Shown here piece by piece: positions 34,099-43,945 of a stretch of DNA of 64,000 nt. This DNA is from Faecalibacter sp. LW9 (lineage in GTDB: Bacteria > Bacteroidota > Bacteroidia > Flavobacteriales > Weeksellaceae). The stretch is from NCBI RefSeq assembly GCF_034661295.1, contig NZ_CP141062.1, positions 1,612,001 through 1,676,000 on the forward strand, written 5' to 3'. A program made the position numbers and the translations under genes. Position 1 is the stretch's first letter; each line of letters opens with the position of its first letter. The notes beneath the pieces are model-generated. The model was not told where the DNA came from, did no database searches, and was given only the letters and a program-made list of their open reading frames with translations.

Positions 34099-35138
34099 TG
34101 GGGTTATTAAGTCGTGATAAATTTCGATTGAATTATTTTAATCGTTTCATTTTTACCATCAATCTTTTGGTATTATTTATCGCGTATTCTATTTACTTGA
34201 ATTATATTTTTAAACCTTCAGAAATTCATTACTTCAATTTTATTTCCATAGGATATCCGATTCTTTTTATTATTGTGATAACATTTATGTTTTATTGGCT
34301 ATTATTTAGTTGGAGACATTTTATTCTAGTTACTTTATTATCGTTAGGAGCATTTTATCCGATGTATTTATCTTATCCCGTAAAAAACTTATCTAAACAA
34401 GTGCATGGAGAAGGACAACTTACGGTTATGAGTTTCAATACCCATGGATTTCGTGCTGATGGAACCAGTGAACTTATCGAGAATAATCTTGCAGATATTA
34501 TGTTATTGCAAGAATCCCGAGAAAAACAGCAAAAACATTGGAGTGCTAAAAAACTTGATCGCTATTATAAAGAGTATTTTGGATTATTAACCATATATAG
34601 TAGATATCCAATTATTAAAACTAATGTCATAGAATCTACAGCTAATACAGGGGCAGGGATGGGAGCTTATGCTGATATTGATTTAGGATTTGATACTGTT
34701 CGTGTTATTAATTTATATATGGAACCAATGTACATAGAAAAGGCATTGGTAAAAGACGTCATTACTTCCGATACTGCGGAAGAAATGGAACAAACGAGTA
34801 AAAAATTAGAAACAAAATTGGTTAAAGGAATGGTAATGCATCAATCTCAGCTTGATGAATTAATTCCTTTCATTCGTCGATCACCCCATCCTGTTATATT
34901 GGGATCTGACCTTAATGCAACTCCTTTATCCTATGAATATTTGAAAATAACCAAATATTTAAATGATTCATACATCATGGCAGGCGAGGGGAATGCTACT
35001 ACTTTCCATGGGTTTAAGTTTCCCATTCGAATTGATTATTTATTTCATTCTCCAGAATTAGAAGTGGTAGATGCTAAAATTATTCGAAAGAAATTTTCTG
35101 ATCATTTTCCAGTCATCGTGAACTATAAACTACAATAA
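34098..35138 (+). CDS. Endonuclease/exonuclease/phosphatase family membrane protein
   Basis: A 346-residue protein with three N-terminal hydrophobic helices (about 15-35, 50-72 and 78-95), then an EEP-fold domain. Catalytic elements are SFNTHGFRADG (Asn), LLQESRE (metal-binding Glu), GSDLNATP (Asp/Asn) and the final SDHFPVIVNY (Asp-His). EEP domains hydrolyse DNA, phospholipid or inositol phosphates; membrane anchoring makes a phosphodiesterase of lipid or extracytoplasmic substrate more likely than DNA repair. It is translationally coupled to the rhomboid. Confidence 0.88.
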   Translation: MGLLSRDKFRLNYFNRFIFTINLLVLFIAYSIYLNYIFKPSEIHYFNFISIGYPILFIIVITFMFYWLLFSWRHFILVTLLSLGAFYPMYLSYPVKNLSKQVHGEGQLTVMSFNTHGFRADGTSELIENNLADIMLLQESREKQQKHWSAKKLDRYYKEYFGLLTIYSRYPIIKTNVIESTANTGAGMGAYADIDLGFDTVRVINLYMEPMYIEKALVKDVITSDTAEEMEQTSKKLETKLVKGMVMHQSQLDELIPFIRRSPHPVILGSDLNATPLSYEYLKITKYLNDSYIMAGEGNATTFHGFKFPIRIDYLFHSPELEVVDAKIIRKKFSDHFPVIVNYKLQ

Positions 35139-35169
35139 TAGTATTATATTTATTAAAAATACTATCAAT

Positions 35170-36702
35170 ATGTCTCAGAAAGAAGCTTTTGTAAATGAAA
35201 TACAATCCCGTTACAACTATAAAAACGATAAAATTGTATTAGGGAAAGCAAAGCTGAATGGAGAAGTTGTCGATGAAGCAGAAATCTCGATTGCTTTAAA
35301 AACATTGAACCGTCACGGAATGATAGCGGGTGCTACAGGTACGGGGAAAACCAAATCATTACAAATTATTGCTGAACAATTATCATTAAAAGGTGTTCCT
35401 TCGTTGGTGATGGATATCAAAGGAGATTTGTCTGGAATAGCAGCAGCTGGGAAAATTGATGATGAAAATATTAAATCACGCCATGATTTACTAAATTTGC
35501 CCTTTCAACCGAGTGGTAATCCAACGGAATTATTATCCATTTCAGAAGAACCAGGAGTTCAGTTACGAGCAACAGTTACTGAATTTGGACCGATACTATT
35601 CAGTAAAATATTAGAATTAAACGAAACGCAAGAAAGTATTATTTCGATCATTTTTAAATACTGTGAGGATCGTAAACTTCCTTTAATTGATTTAGAAGAT
35701 GTTCGAAGAGTATTACAATATGTAACAGATTCTAAAGAAGGCAAGGCAGAATTAAATATGAATTACGGAACTATTGCACCTGCATCATTAGGCGCTATAT
35801 TACGTAAAATCGTTGCATTAGAACAACAAGGCGCGTCAAAGTTTTTTGGAGAACCAAGCTTTGATATTCATGATCTAATGCAAATAAGAGACGGTAAAGG
35901 GATTGTAAATGTAATTCGATTAACCGATTTACAGAATTATCCGAATCTTTTCTCAACATTTATGTTGAGTTTATTAAATAAAATTTATTCGCAATTGCCA
36001 GAAGCAGGTGATGCGGATCGCCCCAAACTTGTCATTTTTATTGACGAAGCACATTTGATTTTTAAAGAGGCCACAAAAGCACTTTTAAATCAAATAGAAA
36101 CCATTGTAAAATTAATCCGTTCAAAAGGTGTAGGATTATTTTTTGTAACGCAAGTTCCAGGAGATGTTCCCGATGGGGTTTTAGGGCAGTTAGGATTGAA
36201 AGTACAGCATGCTTTAAGAGGATTTACGGCAAAAGATCGTAAACAAATTCAAAAGGCAGTTGAAAATTATCCTATTACTGAATATTATAAAGCAGATGAG
36301 GTCATCACTCAGTTGGGGATCGGAGAAGCATTTGTGACCGCATTAGATGAAAAAGGAATACCAACACCTTTGGCCTATACGTTTATGCGATCACCCAATT
36401 CAAGAATGGATGTTTTGACTTCAGAGGAGATTGAATCAATCGTTAATAATTCTTCATTGGTAAAGAAATATGCAGATTCAATTGATCGACACTCTGCAAA
36501 TGAAATGCTTCAAAAGAAATTAGAAGAACAAGCACAAGTTGCATCACAACCTTCAAAACCATCTACAAGACGAACGACAGTACCAAAAGAAAAAGATTGG
36601 ACAGAAAATAAAATGGTTCGTGAAGTAGGTCGTACAGCCACAAGAAAATTAATTGATTGGGGAATGAAATTGTTGATGAATGCAATGAAAGGTAAAAAAT
36701 AG
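35170..36702 (+). CDS. HerA/DUF853-type ATPase
   Basis: A 510-residue P-loop ATPase of the HerA-FtsK superfamily, DUF853 group (YjgR-like). Walker A is AGATGTGKTKS (about residues 54-64), Walker B is LVIFIDEAHLIF (about 287-298), with FFVTQVPGDVPDGVLGQLG as sensor region and a conserved LRGFTAKDRK. The C-terminus has a Ser/Pro-rich linker and a basic tail. The family is broadly conserved and its function is unclear (DNA or membrane translocase). It lies 31 bases after the EEP gene. Confidence 0.9.
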   Translation: MSQKEAFVNEIQSRYNYKNDKIVLGKAKLNGEVVDEAEISIALKTLNRHGMIAGATGTGKTKSLQIIAEQLSLKGVPSLVMDIKGDLSGIAAAGKIDDENIKSRHDLLNLPFQPSGNPTELLSISEEPGVQLRATVTEFGPILFSKILELNETQESIISIIFKYCEDRKLPLIDLEDVRRVLQYVTDSKEGKAELNMNYGTIAPASLGAILRKIVALEQQGASKFFGEPSFDIHDLMQIRDGKGIVNVIRLTDLQNYPNLFSTFMLSLLNKIYSQLPEAGDADRPKLVIFIDEAHLIFKEATKALLNQIETIVKLIRSKGVGLFFVTQVPGDVPDGVLGQLGLKVQHALRGFTAKDRKQIQKAVENYPITEYYKADEVITQLGIGEAFVTALDEKGIPTPLAYTFMRSPNSRMDVLTSEEIESIVNNSSLVKKYADSIDRHSANEMLQKKLEEQAQVASQPSKPSTRRTTVPKEKDWTENKMVREVGRTATRKLIDWGMKLLMNAMKGKK

Positions 36703-36711
36703 ATTTTTAAA

Positions 36712-38073
36712 GTGTACGCAATTTTAGATATAGAAGCGACAGGAGGTAAGGTTGGTGAAGAATCAATCATAGAAATTGCGATTTATAAATTTGATGGTGA
36801 AGAAATTGTTGATCAATTTATTTCTTTAGTTAATCCTGAAAAAAAGATAGATCCGTTTGTACAGAAGTTAACAAACATTTCAGAAAAAATGGTTCGTACA
36901 GCCCCTAAATTTCATGAGGTTGCAAAACGAATTGTAGAAATTACCGAAGATTGCATATTAGTAGGACATAATGTAACTTTTGATTATCGTATGTTAAATC
37001 AAGAATTTAATCGCTTGGGATATACGTACGAGAGAGAATGGATTGATACGTTTGAATATGCCGAACAATTAATTCCTGGAATGCCATCGTATTCACTTGG
37101 GAAGTTATGTGATTCATTAGGAATTGTCGTTACGGATCGTCATCGTGCATCTGGTGATGCCAGAGCGACCATTGCATTGTTTAAAATGTTGATGGATAAA
37201 GATAATCAGAAAATTATCACGAAAAAATCGGGAATCAAATCACCGAAAAAAGTGAATAATAAGTATGAGAAATTAGTTGAGAATTTACCTAATAAACCTG
37301 GATTATTTTATTTTTATAATTCACGAAAGGAGATTGTTTTCATTGGTAAAAGCATCAATATTGCCCAATCCGTCAATCAAATTTTTACATCCAAATCAAT
37401 TCGCCATAATCGGATTAAACGTTATACAAAAAATATAAAATTCGAGTTAACAGGAAGTAATTTATTGGCCTCGATTAAATACATCAACGAATTAATAAAA
37501 ATAAAACCTGCTTTAAATCCCTCAATTTATAATAAATCCGTTTATCAATTTGGAATCTATTTCAAAGAAAATAAAACGACTTATTCTAAGTTTGAAATAG
37601 GTAAAGGTCGTAAAACGATCCCTTTTTTATCATTTATTACGAAAGAAGAAGCGGAAAAAAAGTTAGAGAAAATAATGACCAATTTTCAGCTTTGTCAAAA
37701 AATTAATAAAGGGGAAAAAGATCATGAATCATGTTTTGGATATACCGTAAATACGTGTAAAGGAGCGTGTATTGATAAAGAGTCAAAGAATGAATACAAT
37801 GCAAGAATTAAAAGTATTGTTGAGAAGACCAATTATCCAAGTGATAATTTTTTGATTGTAAGTAAAGGAAGAGAAGGTATCGAAAAATCGTTTATAGTAA
37901 TTGAAAATGGTGTTTTTGTGGGGTATGGATATTATGAATTCCATCATCAGATCAATACTATGGAGCGTATTAAGAGTATAATGACTCCTGCGGATGATTT
38001 ACCCGATATTAAAGCAATTATTCGAAACTATTTATTTAAAGCGAAAGAAAATCAAATTATCGTAATCTCATAA
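36712..38073 (+). CDS. DnaQ-like exonuclease fused to a UvrC/Cho-like GIY-YIG module
   Basis: A 453-residue protein that starts at GTG (36712). Residues 1-170 form a DEDDh exonuclease: FDIEATG-like YAILDIEATGG, VGHNVTFDYRML and HRASGDARATIALF. Residues 195-280 resemble a UvrC N-terminal domain (PGLFYFYN, VFIGKS), but the usual catalytic Arg and Glu seem replaced. Then comes a Cys cluster (CQKINKGEKDHESCFGY, CKGAC) as in UvrC/Cho. I infer a DNA-repair nuclease in which the exonuclease is active and the GIY-YIG part may be structural. It follows the HerA gene by 9 bases and ends in a two-way terminator. Confidence 0.85.
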   Translation: MYAILDIEATGGKVGEESIIEIAIYKFDGEEIVDQFISLVNPEKKIDPFVQKLTNISEKMVRTAPKFHEVAKRIVEITEDCILVGHNVTFDYRMLNQEFNRLGYTYEREWIDTFEYAEQLIPGMPSYSLGKLCDSLGIVVTDRHRASGDARATIALFKMLMDKDNQKIITKKSGIKSPKKVNNKYEKLVENLPNKPGLFYFYNSRKEIVFIGKSINIAQSVNQIFTSKSIRHNRIKRYTKNIKFELTGSNLLASIKYINELIKIKPALNPSIYNKSVYQFGIYFKENKTTYSKFEIGKGRKTIPFLSFITKEEAEKKLEKIMTNFQLCQKINKGEKDHESCFGYTVNTCKGACIDKESKNEYNARIKSIVEKTNYPSDNFLIVSKGREGIEKSFIVIENGVFVGYGYYEFHHQINTMERIKSIMTPADDLPDIKAIIRNYLFKAKENQIIVIS

Positions 38074-38100
38074 AAAAAGCTTCCATATGGAAGCTTTTTT
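38073..38100. terminator. Bidirectional terminator, perfect palindrome
   Basis: A 28-base palindrome: six A residues, GCTTCCATATGGAAGC and six T residues. It separates the convergent exonuclease and TlpA-like genes. Confidence 0.92.
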
Positions 38101-39402
38101 CTATTTTGTTTGAATTAATTCATTTATATGTGAAACCTTGTTGATAATTTTATTGTCTTTATCTAAAAGGAAAATCGTAGGTGTTGCTTCCACTTGATAT
38201 GATGCTGCGATTGGTGAATCCCAACGCATTAAATCGGTGTAATTAAACCATGGCAATTCTTTTGTTGCATCATTAAACATGGTTTGATCATAATCTAAAG
38301 AAATCGCAATAATTTCACCTCCATTTTTCTTGAATTCATTATAGTATTCTTTGATGTATGGCATCTCTTTGTTACATGCCGGACACCATGAAGCCCAAAA
38401 AACAACTAATTTTTGATTCGCTTTGATATCGTATAAGCTCTTCTTTCCTTTTACGGCAGATTCAAATTTAATATCTGGTGCTTTATTCCCAATTTTTAAT
38501 GTTTCACTTTTTACTTTAGATTTTAAATCATCAGTGACTTTACATGTTAGCGCATTTACTTTTGATTTGTATGTCGAGTGAAAATTTTCAAAATTACTTT
38601 CTGGAATTAAAGAAAATAATGTTGATAATACATTTTGTCCCCTTTCCGTTTCAATATTTCCTTTTTCTAATAAAACTTCAGTAGCGCTCATAACAACAGT
38701 TTCTGGAGTCTTCCCTTGGTTCTGTGTGAATTGATAATTAATATATGCATATACTAATTCTTGTAACATTCCAGAATGTTCTAAGCGATTGTCATCTTTT
38801 TCAATATGAGCTAAAATTTTATTAGCCGTTTCGTTAGTAATAGTAGCATTATTTTTTGTTTCGCTTAAAATAGACTCTAAATCATTAATATACTTTACCA
38901 ATGAAGAATTAAATGTTTGATTCTGCGTTAGTTTTGTGATACGATCTTGTTCCGCTTCTATGGCTTTATAAAATGCATCTGAAGGTTGATATACTTTTTT
39001 TAGATGTGGTAATAAGTTGGTATTTAAATCTTTTAAGGGTGCTAATTTTTGCAAAGCATTATATTCGATTTGTGTTTTTCCTTCTAAAACTTGTACATCT
39101 TGTTGGATATTTTGACCGTAACTCGTTTTGAATTTAATGTTTTCATTATCAGAAAGGATATTAATTGAACCACCTGCAGGCATTTCTAATTTAATTAGTC
39201 CATTGTAAGTAACAGGTACTTTTGCTACAAAATGTCCATTCGGATCTGTTTTAGCATTTTGGATGATTTTAGCATGACCATTGTCAAATATTTTAACCAA
39301 TACAGGTTTAGAGTTGTAATTATCAATTTGACCATTAATTGTGAATTGAGCAAATAAACTTGTTCCAAGGATTGATAAAGGTAGGAATATGTATTTTTTC
39401 AT
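38101..39402 (-). CDS. TlpA-like thioredoxin-domain protein with DUF4369-type N-terminus
   Basis: A 433-residue exported protein with a signal peptide (MKKYIFLPLSILGTSLFA). Residues 20-120 look like a DUF4369 beta domain (TINGQIDNYNSKPVLVKIF). A helical middle follows, and then a thioredoxin fold from about residue 300 with WASWCPACNKEMPYI as the redox CxxC. It probably reduces or shuffles disulphides, or supports cytochrome or envelope proteins outside the cytoplasm; the substrate is unknown. It is downstream of, but separated by a terminator from, the T9SS cargo pair. Confidence 0.88.
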   Translation of the reverse strand: MKKYIFLPLSILGTSLFAQFTINGQIDNYNSKPVLVKIFDNGHAKIIQNAKTDPNGHFVAKVPVTYNGLIKLEMPAGGSINILSDNENIKFKTSYGQNIQQDVQVLEGKTQIEYNALQKLAPLKDLNTNLLPHLKKVYQPSDAFYKAIEAEQDRITKLTQNQTFNSSLVKYINDLESILSETKNNATITNETANKILAHIEKDDNRLEHSGMLQELVYAYINYQFTQNQGKTPETVVMSATEVLLEKGNIETERGQNVLSTLFSLIPESNFENFHSTYKSKVNALTCKVTDDLKSKVKSETLKIGNKAPDIKFESAVKGKKSLYDIKANQKLVVFWASWCPACNKEMPYIKEYYNEFKKNGGEIIAISLDYDQTMFNDATKELPWFNYTDLMRWDSPIAASYQVEATPTIFLLDKDNKIINKVSHINELIQTK

Positions 39403-39416
39403 ATAGTTATAGAATT

Positions 39417-39448
39417 AAAAAACCTCAGTCTTACGACTGAGGTTTAAA
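39417..39448 (-). terminator. Terminator of the T9SS cargo/small protein operon
   Basis: AACCTCAGTC and its complement with a TTAC loop; on the minus strand it is followed by TTTTTT. It sits 9 bases beyond the small gene's stop. Confidence 0.88.
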
Positions 39449-39456
39449 AATACTAT

Positions 39457-39699
39457 TTATTTTTTAAGAATCATCTTTTCTTTGTTGGAATAAATAACTC
39501 CTGCTGCTACTACACCAGCAATTATTAATAACCCAGCATATTCGTCAATTGGAGTCGCAGCTCCGGTACCTTGACCTGGTTGAGTTCCTTCGCAATCCCA
39601 TCCATCTTGACATGGTTCAGGTAGATTGTTAGAAAATACAAATGTACTTTGTAAGGCGAAGAAAGCAATTAGTGTTAATAATTTATAAAATGGTTTCAT
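39457..39699 (-). CDS. Small exported protein with C-terminal membrane helix, 80 aa
   Basis: A signal peptide (about 1-23, ending FVFSN), a short Cys-containing spacer (PEPCQDGWDCEGTQPGQG), and a hydrophobic helix at about 56-72 before a Lys-rich end (SNKEKMILKK). This signal-spacer-helix-lysine plan is common in small flavobacterial proteins encoded next to T9SS-secreted proteins. Two cysteines five residues apart could form a disulphide. Function unknown. It follows the T9SS gene by 8 bases and shares its terminator. Confidence 0.8.
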   Translation of the reverse strand: MKPFYKLLTLIAFFALQSTFVFSNNLPEPCQDGWDCEGTQPGQGTGAATPIDEYAGLLIIAGVVAAGVIYSNKEKMILKK

Positions 39700-39707
39700 A
39701 TGTTAGG

Positions 39708-41846
39708 TTATTTATTAATCGTTTTTTTCGTTACTACTTTACCATCTTTATATGTAACTACAACTACGTATACGTTAGGAACATTAGTTAAGTTCAATCT
39801 GAAGTCAGAAGCTGTAGGAACATTTGTATTCTTTTGAATAGAACGTCCTGTTACATCAAAGATTTCAATGTTTGCAGTTGTATTATTATTTTCAAATCGT
39901 ACAAACTGAGCATTGTTATCTTTAAAGATGTAAGTTGTGTTTTTCATTAAATCTTCAGTAGATAAAGTTCTAGGCAATTCATTCCAATAAAACTCAAAAC
40001 GATCATTAATATTTTCATCTGCAACGAAAGAGATTTGAGTTGATGCATCAACTTCGCTAACTGTATTTGTTAATTTATCTAAAAGATAATAACGACCTAA
40101 ATTTAAAGAATTAACTTTATTTAAAATAGAATACTCATAAAGGTTTACATTAACTTGATATTCATTACCAGCATTTAAATTTTTAAATCCTAAACGTAAT
40201 GGTTTACCAATGTAGTCTTCTGAATTAAAATAATTAGCAATCGTTTCTGCGTTCAATAATACATCCCCCTCAGCAGTTTCTTCATAGAAGAAAATTGGAT
40301 TTTCTGCTGCTCTATTAGAAGTGTCAGCACCAGTATTCATAAAGTTAGCATTCAACAAATACGCTGCACTACCTTGTAAAATTGAATTTTGACTTAAATA
40401 TGCTTCTAATTGCGTAAAATCAAAATCAGTCACTAAACCTTTAGCTTGTAAAGATTCATTTGCCAATAATGTTGATACATTATTATTAGAGGCTGATCTA
40501 ACTCCACGAGCGAATACACCTGTATTAGAATTTGTATCTACAAATGATTGACTAAATGTTTTTTGCTTATCGCCTAAGTTAACTTCTGCATCTATGATAC
40601 GAGAACCACCATTTCCTGTTCTATTTACAGTATAATAATCTAAGTAAAATGTTTCATAAGGCTTAATTAGCAATGCTTCAGGTGAACCAGTCCAGAAATA
40701 TGGAGTAGCAGATGAACCTGTATTACGTGATAAGTAAGCACTAAATGTCGTGTTAGAACCTTGTGTACTTGTATTACCTGTTTGAGGATTCCAAACGATG
40801 TTAAAGTCATTTGCTAATTTAAAAACTCTAAAACGTAAGGCACTAGCATAAGCTTGTGTAGGACCAACTAATCCAGCATTAGTATTAAATTTAATCCAAG
40901 TATCTGCTATAGAAACATTACTTAAATCTAAATTAGACGTATATGGATTTGCTAAACGATGTAAGTTTTTACCAAATAATAAACTTCCATTTACTTGATT
41001 AGCATCAATTTGATTTCCAATATAACTGTTATAAGTTTCAGAATAATTATTCAATTGATTTTTCCATTGAGAATAGGTTTGACTCTCATATGATTGACTA
41101 TTATTCTTTAAACCACTTTTTAGATTTAAAGAAATCACTTGATTTGCAGGTGTTCCACTTAATGCAATTTTTTTAATCACATTAGGATCAGTTCCTAAAC
41201 CAGTTTTAATTTCTGCTAACTTTTGTTTAAGTGTTGTGTTTGCACGTGTATTTAACAAATAACGATTTGCAGGATTAATAACATCAGATTCAACAACTGC
41301 ATCAAATTCAGTTTCACGATTATCCCACACAAAAACGGACTGAGTATAGCGATTATCACAACGAACATTTACCGCACAATTTCCACTAAAAGTGTTAGTT
41401 ATTGTCCCTGGGAAATCATAGTTAGTTAATGAATTATATACGTCTTTTACTGTTGAGTTGAAAGGAAGTGCAATAATATATTCATCAATTTGCTCTACAT
41501 TTGGTAAGCTACGCTCCATAGCTACATTACCTACAGTAGCTGAAGTTTCTTTTATAATTAATTGTCCAAAATTATTTGAATCAGTCCAAACGTTTACAAA
41601 TTCTGCACCATTTGTACTAATTTCATTCTCAAATTTTCCTTGGATTTTAATGTTTCCTTCGTTCTTTACAACCTGTGTTAACGAAGCTCCTGTACCAAAA
41701 GAAGATGCTAATTTAACATTACCACCGTGGTAAAATAACGTGTTTGGCTGTACTTTTACAACAGCTTTATCGCCTATATATGTATCCTGCGCAAATGCAA
41801 ATGCAGCTGCTGCAAGAAAAGATAAAGTCAGTAAATTCTTTTTCAT
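39708..41846 (-). CDS. T9SS type A sorting-domain surface protein
   Basis: A 712-residue secreted protein with a signal peptide (LTLSFLAAAAFAFAQ). The last 75 residues form a type A sorting domain: ENNNTTANIEIFDVTGRSIQ, followed by LNLTNVPNVYVVVV and KTINK, which directs export through the type IX system (not encoded in this window) and anchoring or release at the surface. The middle is Asn/Thr-rich beta structure with no enzyme domain I recognise, so I infer a structural or adhesive role. It has its own consensus promoter. Confidence 0.9.
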   Translation of the reverse strand: MKKNLLTLSFLAAAAFAFAQDTYIGDKAVVKVQPNTLFYHGGNVKLASSFGTGASLTQVVKNEGNIKIQGKFENEISTNGAEFVNVWTDSNNFGQLIIKETSATVGNVAMERSLPNVEQIDEYIIALPFNSTVKDVYNSLTNYDFPGTITNTFSGNCAVNVRCDNRYTQSVFVWDNRETEFDAVVESDVINPANRYLLNTRANTTLKQKLAEIKTGLGTDPNVIKKIALSGTPANQVISLNLKSGLKNNSQSYESQTYSQWKNQLNNYSETYNSYIGNQIDANQVNGSLLFGKNLHRLANPYTSNLDLSNVSIADTWIKFNTNAGLVGPTQAYASALRFRVFKLANDFNIVWNPQTGNTSTQGSNTTFSAYLSRNTGSSATPYFWTGSPEALLIKPYETFYLDYYTVNRTGNGGSRIIDAEVNLGDKQKTFSQSFVDTNSNTGVFARGVRSASNNNVSTLLANESLQAKGLVTDFDFTQLEAYLSQNSILQGSAAYLLNANFMNTGADTSNRAAENPIFFYEETAEGDVLLNAETIANYFNSEDYIGKPLRLGFKNLNAGNEYQVNVNLYEYSILNKVNSLNLGRYYLLDKLTNTVSEVDASTQISFVADENINDRFEFYWNELPRTLSTEDLMKNTTYIFKDNNAQFVRFENNNTTANIEIFDVTGRSIQKNTNVPTASDFRLNLTNVPNVYVVVVTYKDGKVVTKKTINK

Positions 41847-41891
41847 ATAAATAATGTTTAAGAGGTTTTTGAATAATCATTTAGGATATAG

Positions 41892-41923
41892 CAAATATAA
41901 TAAGTTTTATTTAAAATTTACAA
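41892..41923 (-). promoter_or_regulatory. Promoter of the T9SS cargo gene
   Basis: On the minus strand TTG (41923-41921) is followed after 21 bases by TATATTTG (41899-41892), about 45 bases above the start codon at 41846. Confidence 0.7.
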
Positions 41924-41933
41924 ATTCAGATAT

Positions 41934-43088
41934 TTAAACTTCAACTTTTTCTGGTAACTCGCTAATGTTATACATTAAATCTGTAAATAATTCTTCAGTA
42001 ACCGATCTTAGTCCGCGAGCTCCTAATCCTAATTCGTTTGCGCGGTCCACAATTTTATCGATTGTTTCTTCAGTTATTATTAATTCTTTATTGTCTAATT
42101 CAAATAATTTTTGATATTGTTTTAACAAAGCATTTTTAGGCTCAGTCAAAATGGCTTTCATGGCTTCTTTATCCAATGGTTTTAAGAATGTAATAATTGG
42201 TAAACGCCCAATTAATTCTGGAATGATACCAAAATTCTTTAAATCCATTGAATTGACTTCATCTAATAAATTTTCTACGACTTTGGTTTCTTCGTTTTTA
42301 AAACCAATCACATGTTTGTTTAAACGATCAGCAATGTGTTTTTCAATTCCAGAAAAAGCACCACCCGCAATAAATAAAATATCTTTAGTATTAACTTCTA
42401 CAAATTTTTGATCGGGATGTTTACGTCCTCCTTTAGGTGGAACATTAACTACGGTACCTTCTAGTATTTTTAACAGCGCCTGCTGTACTCCTTCACCTGA
42501 TACATCTCTCGTAATTGATGGATTGTCTGATTTGCGTGCAATTTTATCTACTTCGTCGATAAAAACAATCCCTTTCTCAGCAAGTTCTACATTATAATCT
42601 GCAGCTTGTAATAATCGTGTTAAAATACTTTCAACATCTTCACCGACATAACCTGCTTCAGTTAAAACAGTAGCATCAACAATAGCAAATGGAACATTTA
42701 ATAATTTAGCAATTGTTTTTGCTAATAACGTTTTACCGCTACCTGTTTCTCCAACTAAGATAACATTTGACTTATCAATTTCTACCTCACTTTTTGATTT
42801 AGATTCGTGTAAAATTCTTTTATAATGGTTATATACAGCTACAGAAAGAATTTTTTTTGCCTGATCTTGTCCAATAACGTAATCATCTAAGAACTCTTTA
42901 ATTTCTTTCGGTGATTTTAAAGCAAGAGGCTGAACTAATTCATTATCAGTGTTAAATTTTTTCTCCTCAAGAACGATACCGTGTGCTTGTTCAATACAAT
43001 TATCACAAATGTTTCCCTCTACACCAGATACTAAAATATTTACATCATTTCTGCTTTTTCCACAGAATGAACATTTATTTTCTTCCAA
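41934..43088 (-). CDS. clpX: ATP-dependent Clp protease ATP-binding subunit ClpX
   Basis: A 384-residue AAA+ unfoldase that feeds substrates to ClpP. The N-terminal zinc-binding domain (CSFCG...CDNC) is present, the Walker A is [11 protein letters not shown], the pore loop is GYVGEDV, Walker B is [10 protein letters not shown], and the IGF loop that docks on ClpP reads HVIGFKNE. It is slightly short at the C-terminus compared with the 410-424 residues of other ClpX proteins. It is transcribed separately from clpP, with its own -7 element and clpP's terminator between. Confidence 0.96.
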   Translation of the reverse strand: MEENKCSFCGKSRNDVNILVSGVEGNICDNCIEQAHGIVLEEKKFNTDNELVQPLALKSPKEIKEFLDDYVIGQDQAKKILSVAVYNHYKRILHESKSKSEVEIDKSNVILVGETGSGKTLLAKTIAKLLNVPFAIVDATVLTEAGYVGEDVESILTRLLQAADYNVELAEKGIVFIDEVDKIARKSDNPSITRDVSGEGVQQALLKILEGTVVNVPPKGGRKHPDQKFVEVNTKDILFIAGGAFSGIEKHIADRLNKHVIGFKNEETKVVENLLDEVNSMDLKNFGIIPELIGRLPIITFLKPLDKEAMKAILTEPKNALLKQYQKLFELDNKELIITEETIDKIVDRANELGLGARGLRSVTEELFTDLMYNISELPEKVEV

Positions 43089-43112
43089 TTTTTACCTTGT
43101 TTATACAATTTG

Positions 43113-43120
43113 CAAATTTA
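43113..43120 (-). promoter_or_regulatory. Candidate -7 element of clpX
   Basis: TAAATTTG on the minus strand, 24 bases before the clpX start. The -33 region has no clear TTG. Confidence 0.45.
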
Positions 43121-43187
43121 CTTAAAAATTTAAATTCCTACCATAGATATTTAGAATTTAATATTTTAATCCTAATTTTTAATCAAC

Positions 43188-43214
43188 AAAAAAGGCTACT
43201 CTATGAGTAGCCTT
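43188..43214 (-). terminator. Terminator of clpP
   Basis: AAAGGCTACTC and its complement with a two-base loop, followed on the minus strand by TTTTTT. It is 20 bases after the clpP stop. Confidence 0.88.
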
Positions 43215-43233
43215 TATATTATTGCAAAATGGA

Positions 43234-43899
43234 TTATCCACGAGGTAATAAAACTTCGTCAATCATTCCATATTCTTTTGCTTCTTGTGATGTCATCCAA
43301 TAATCACGTTCTCCATCTTTTTCAATTTGCTCAAACGTTTGTCCCGAATGATGAGATAGAATATCGTATAACTCTTTCTTTAACTTTAAAATTTCTTTTA
43401 AAGTAATTTCCATATCAGTCGCTTGTCCTTGTGCACCACCTAATGGTTGGTGAATCATCACGCGAGAATGTTTTAAAGCGGAACGTTTACCAGCTGCACC
43501 TGCACTTAATAAAACAGCTCCCATTGAAGCAGCCATTCCTGTACAAATTGTAGCAACATCTGGTTTGATTAATTGCATAGTATCATAGATACCTAAACCT
43601 GCGTATACACCTCCTCCTGGAGAGTTAACATAAATTTGGATATCTTTTGTAGAATCAACACTTTCTAAGAATAACAATTGTGCTTGAATGATGTTCGCAA
43701 TTTGATCATCAATAGCAGTTCCTAAAAAGATAATTCTATCCATCATTAAACGTGAGAAAACGTCCATTTGTGCAACGTTTAATTTTCTCTCCTCAACGAT
43801 GTAAGGCGTTGTAGCTTGGATGTAGCTTTCCATATGTAAGCTACTAATTCCTTTATCTAATAACGCATATTTTTTAAATTCTTCTCCAGCGTTTTTCAT
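43234..43899 (-). CDS. clpP: ATP-dependent Clp protease proteolytic subunit ClpP
   Basis: A 221-residue serine protease that forms the double heptameric ring of ClpXP. The catalytic Ser lies in [15 protein letters not shown] and the His in [15 protein letters not shown]; the Asp is in the later [15 protein letters not shown] region. The RIIFLG-like segment and the YVNSPGG motif are standard. It follows tig after 46 bases, and a terminator separates it from clpX. Confidence 0.97.
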   Translation of the reverse strand: MKNAGEEFKKYALLDKGISSLHMESYIQATTPYIVEERKLNVAQMDVFSRLMMDRIIFLGTAIDDQIANIIQAQLLFLESVDSTKDIQIYVNSPGGGVYAGLGIYDTMQLIKPDVATICTGMAASMGAVLLSAGAAGKRSALKHSRVMIHQPLGGAQGQATDMEITLKEILKLKKELYDILSHHSGQTFEQIEKDGERDYWMTSQEAKEYGMIDEVLLPRG

Positions 43900-43945
43900 T
43901 CTTGTTAGATTTTAATGAAAGGTAAAGAATTTTTTCAGAAATTGA

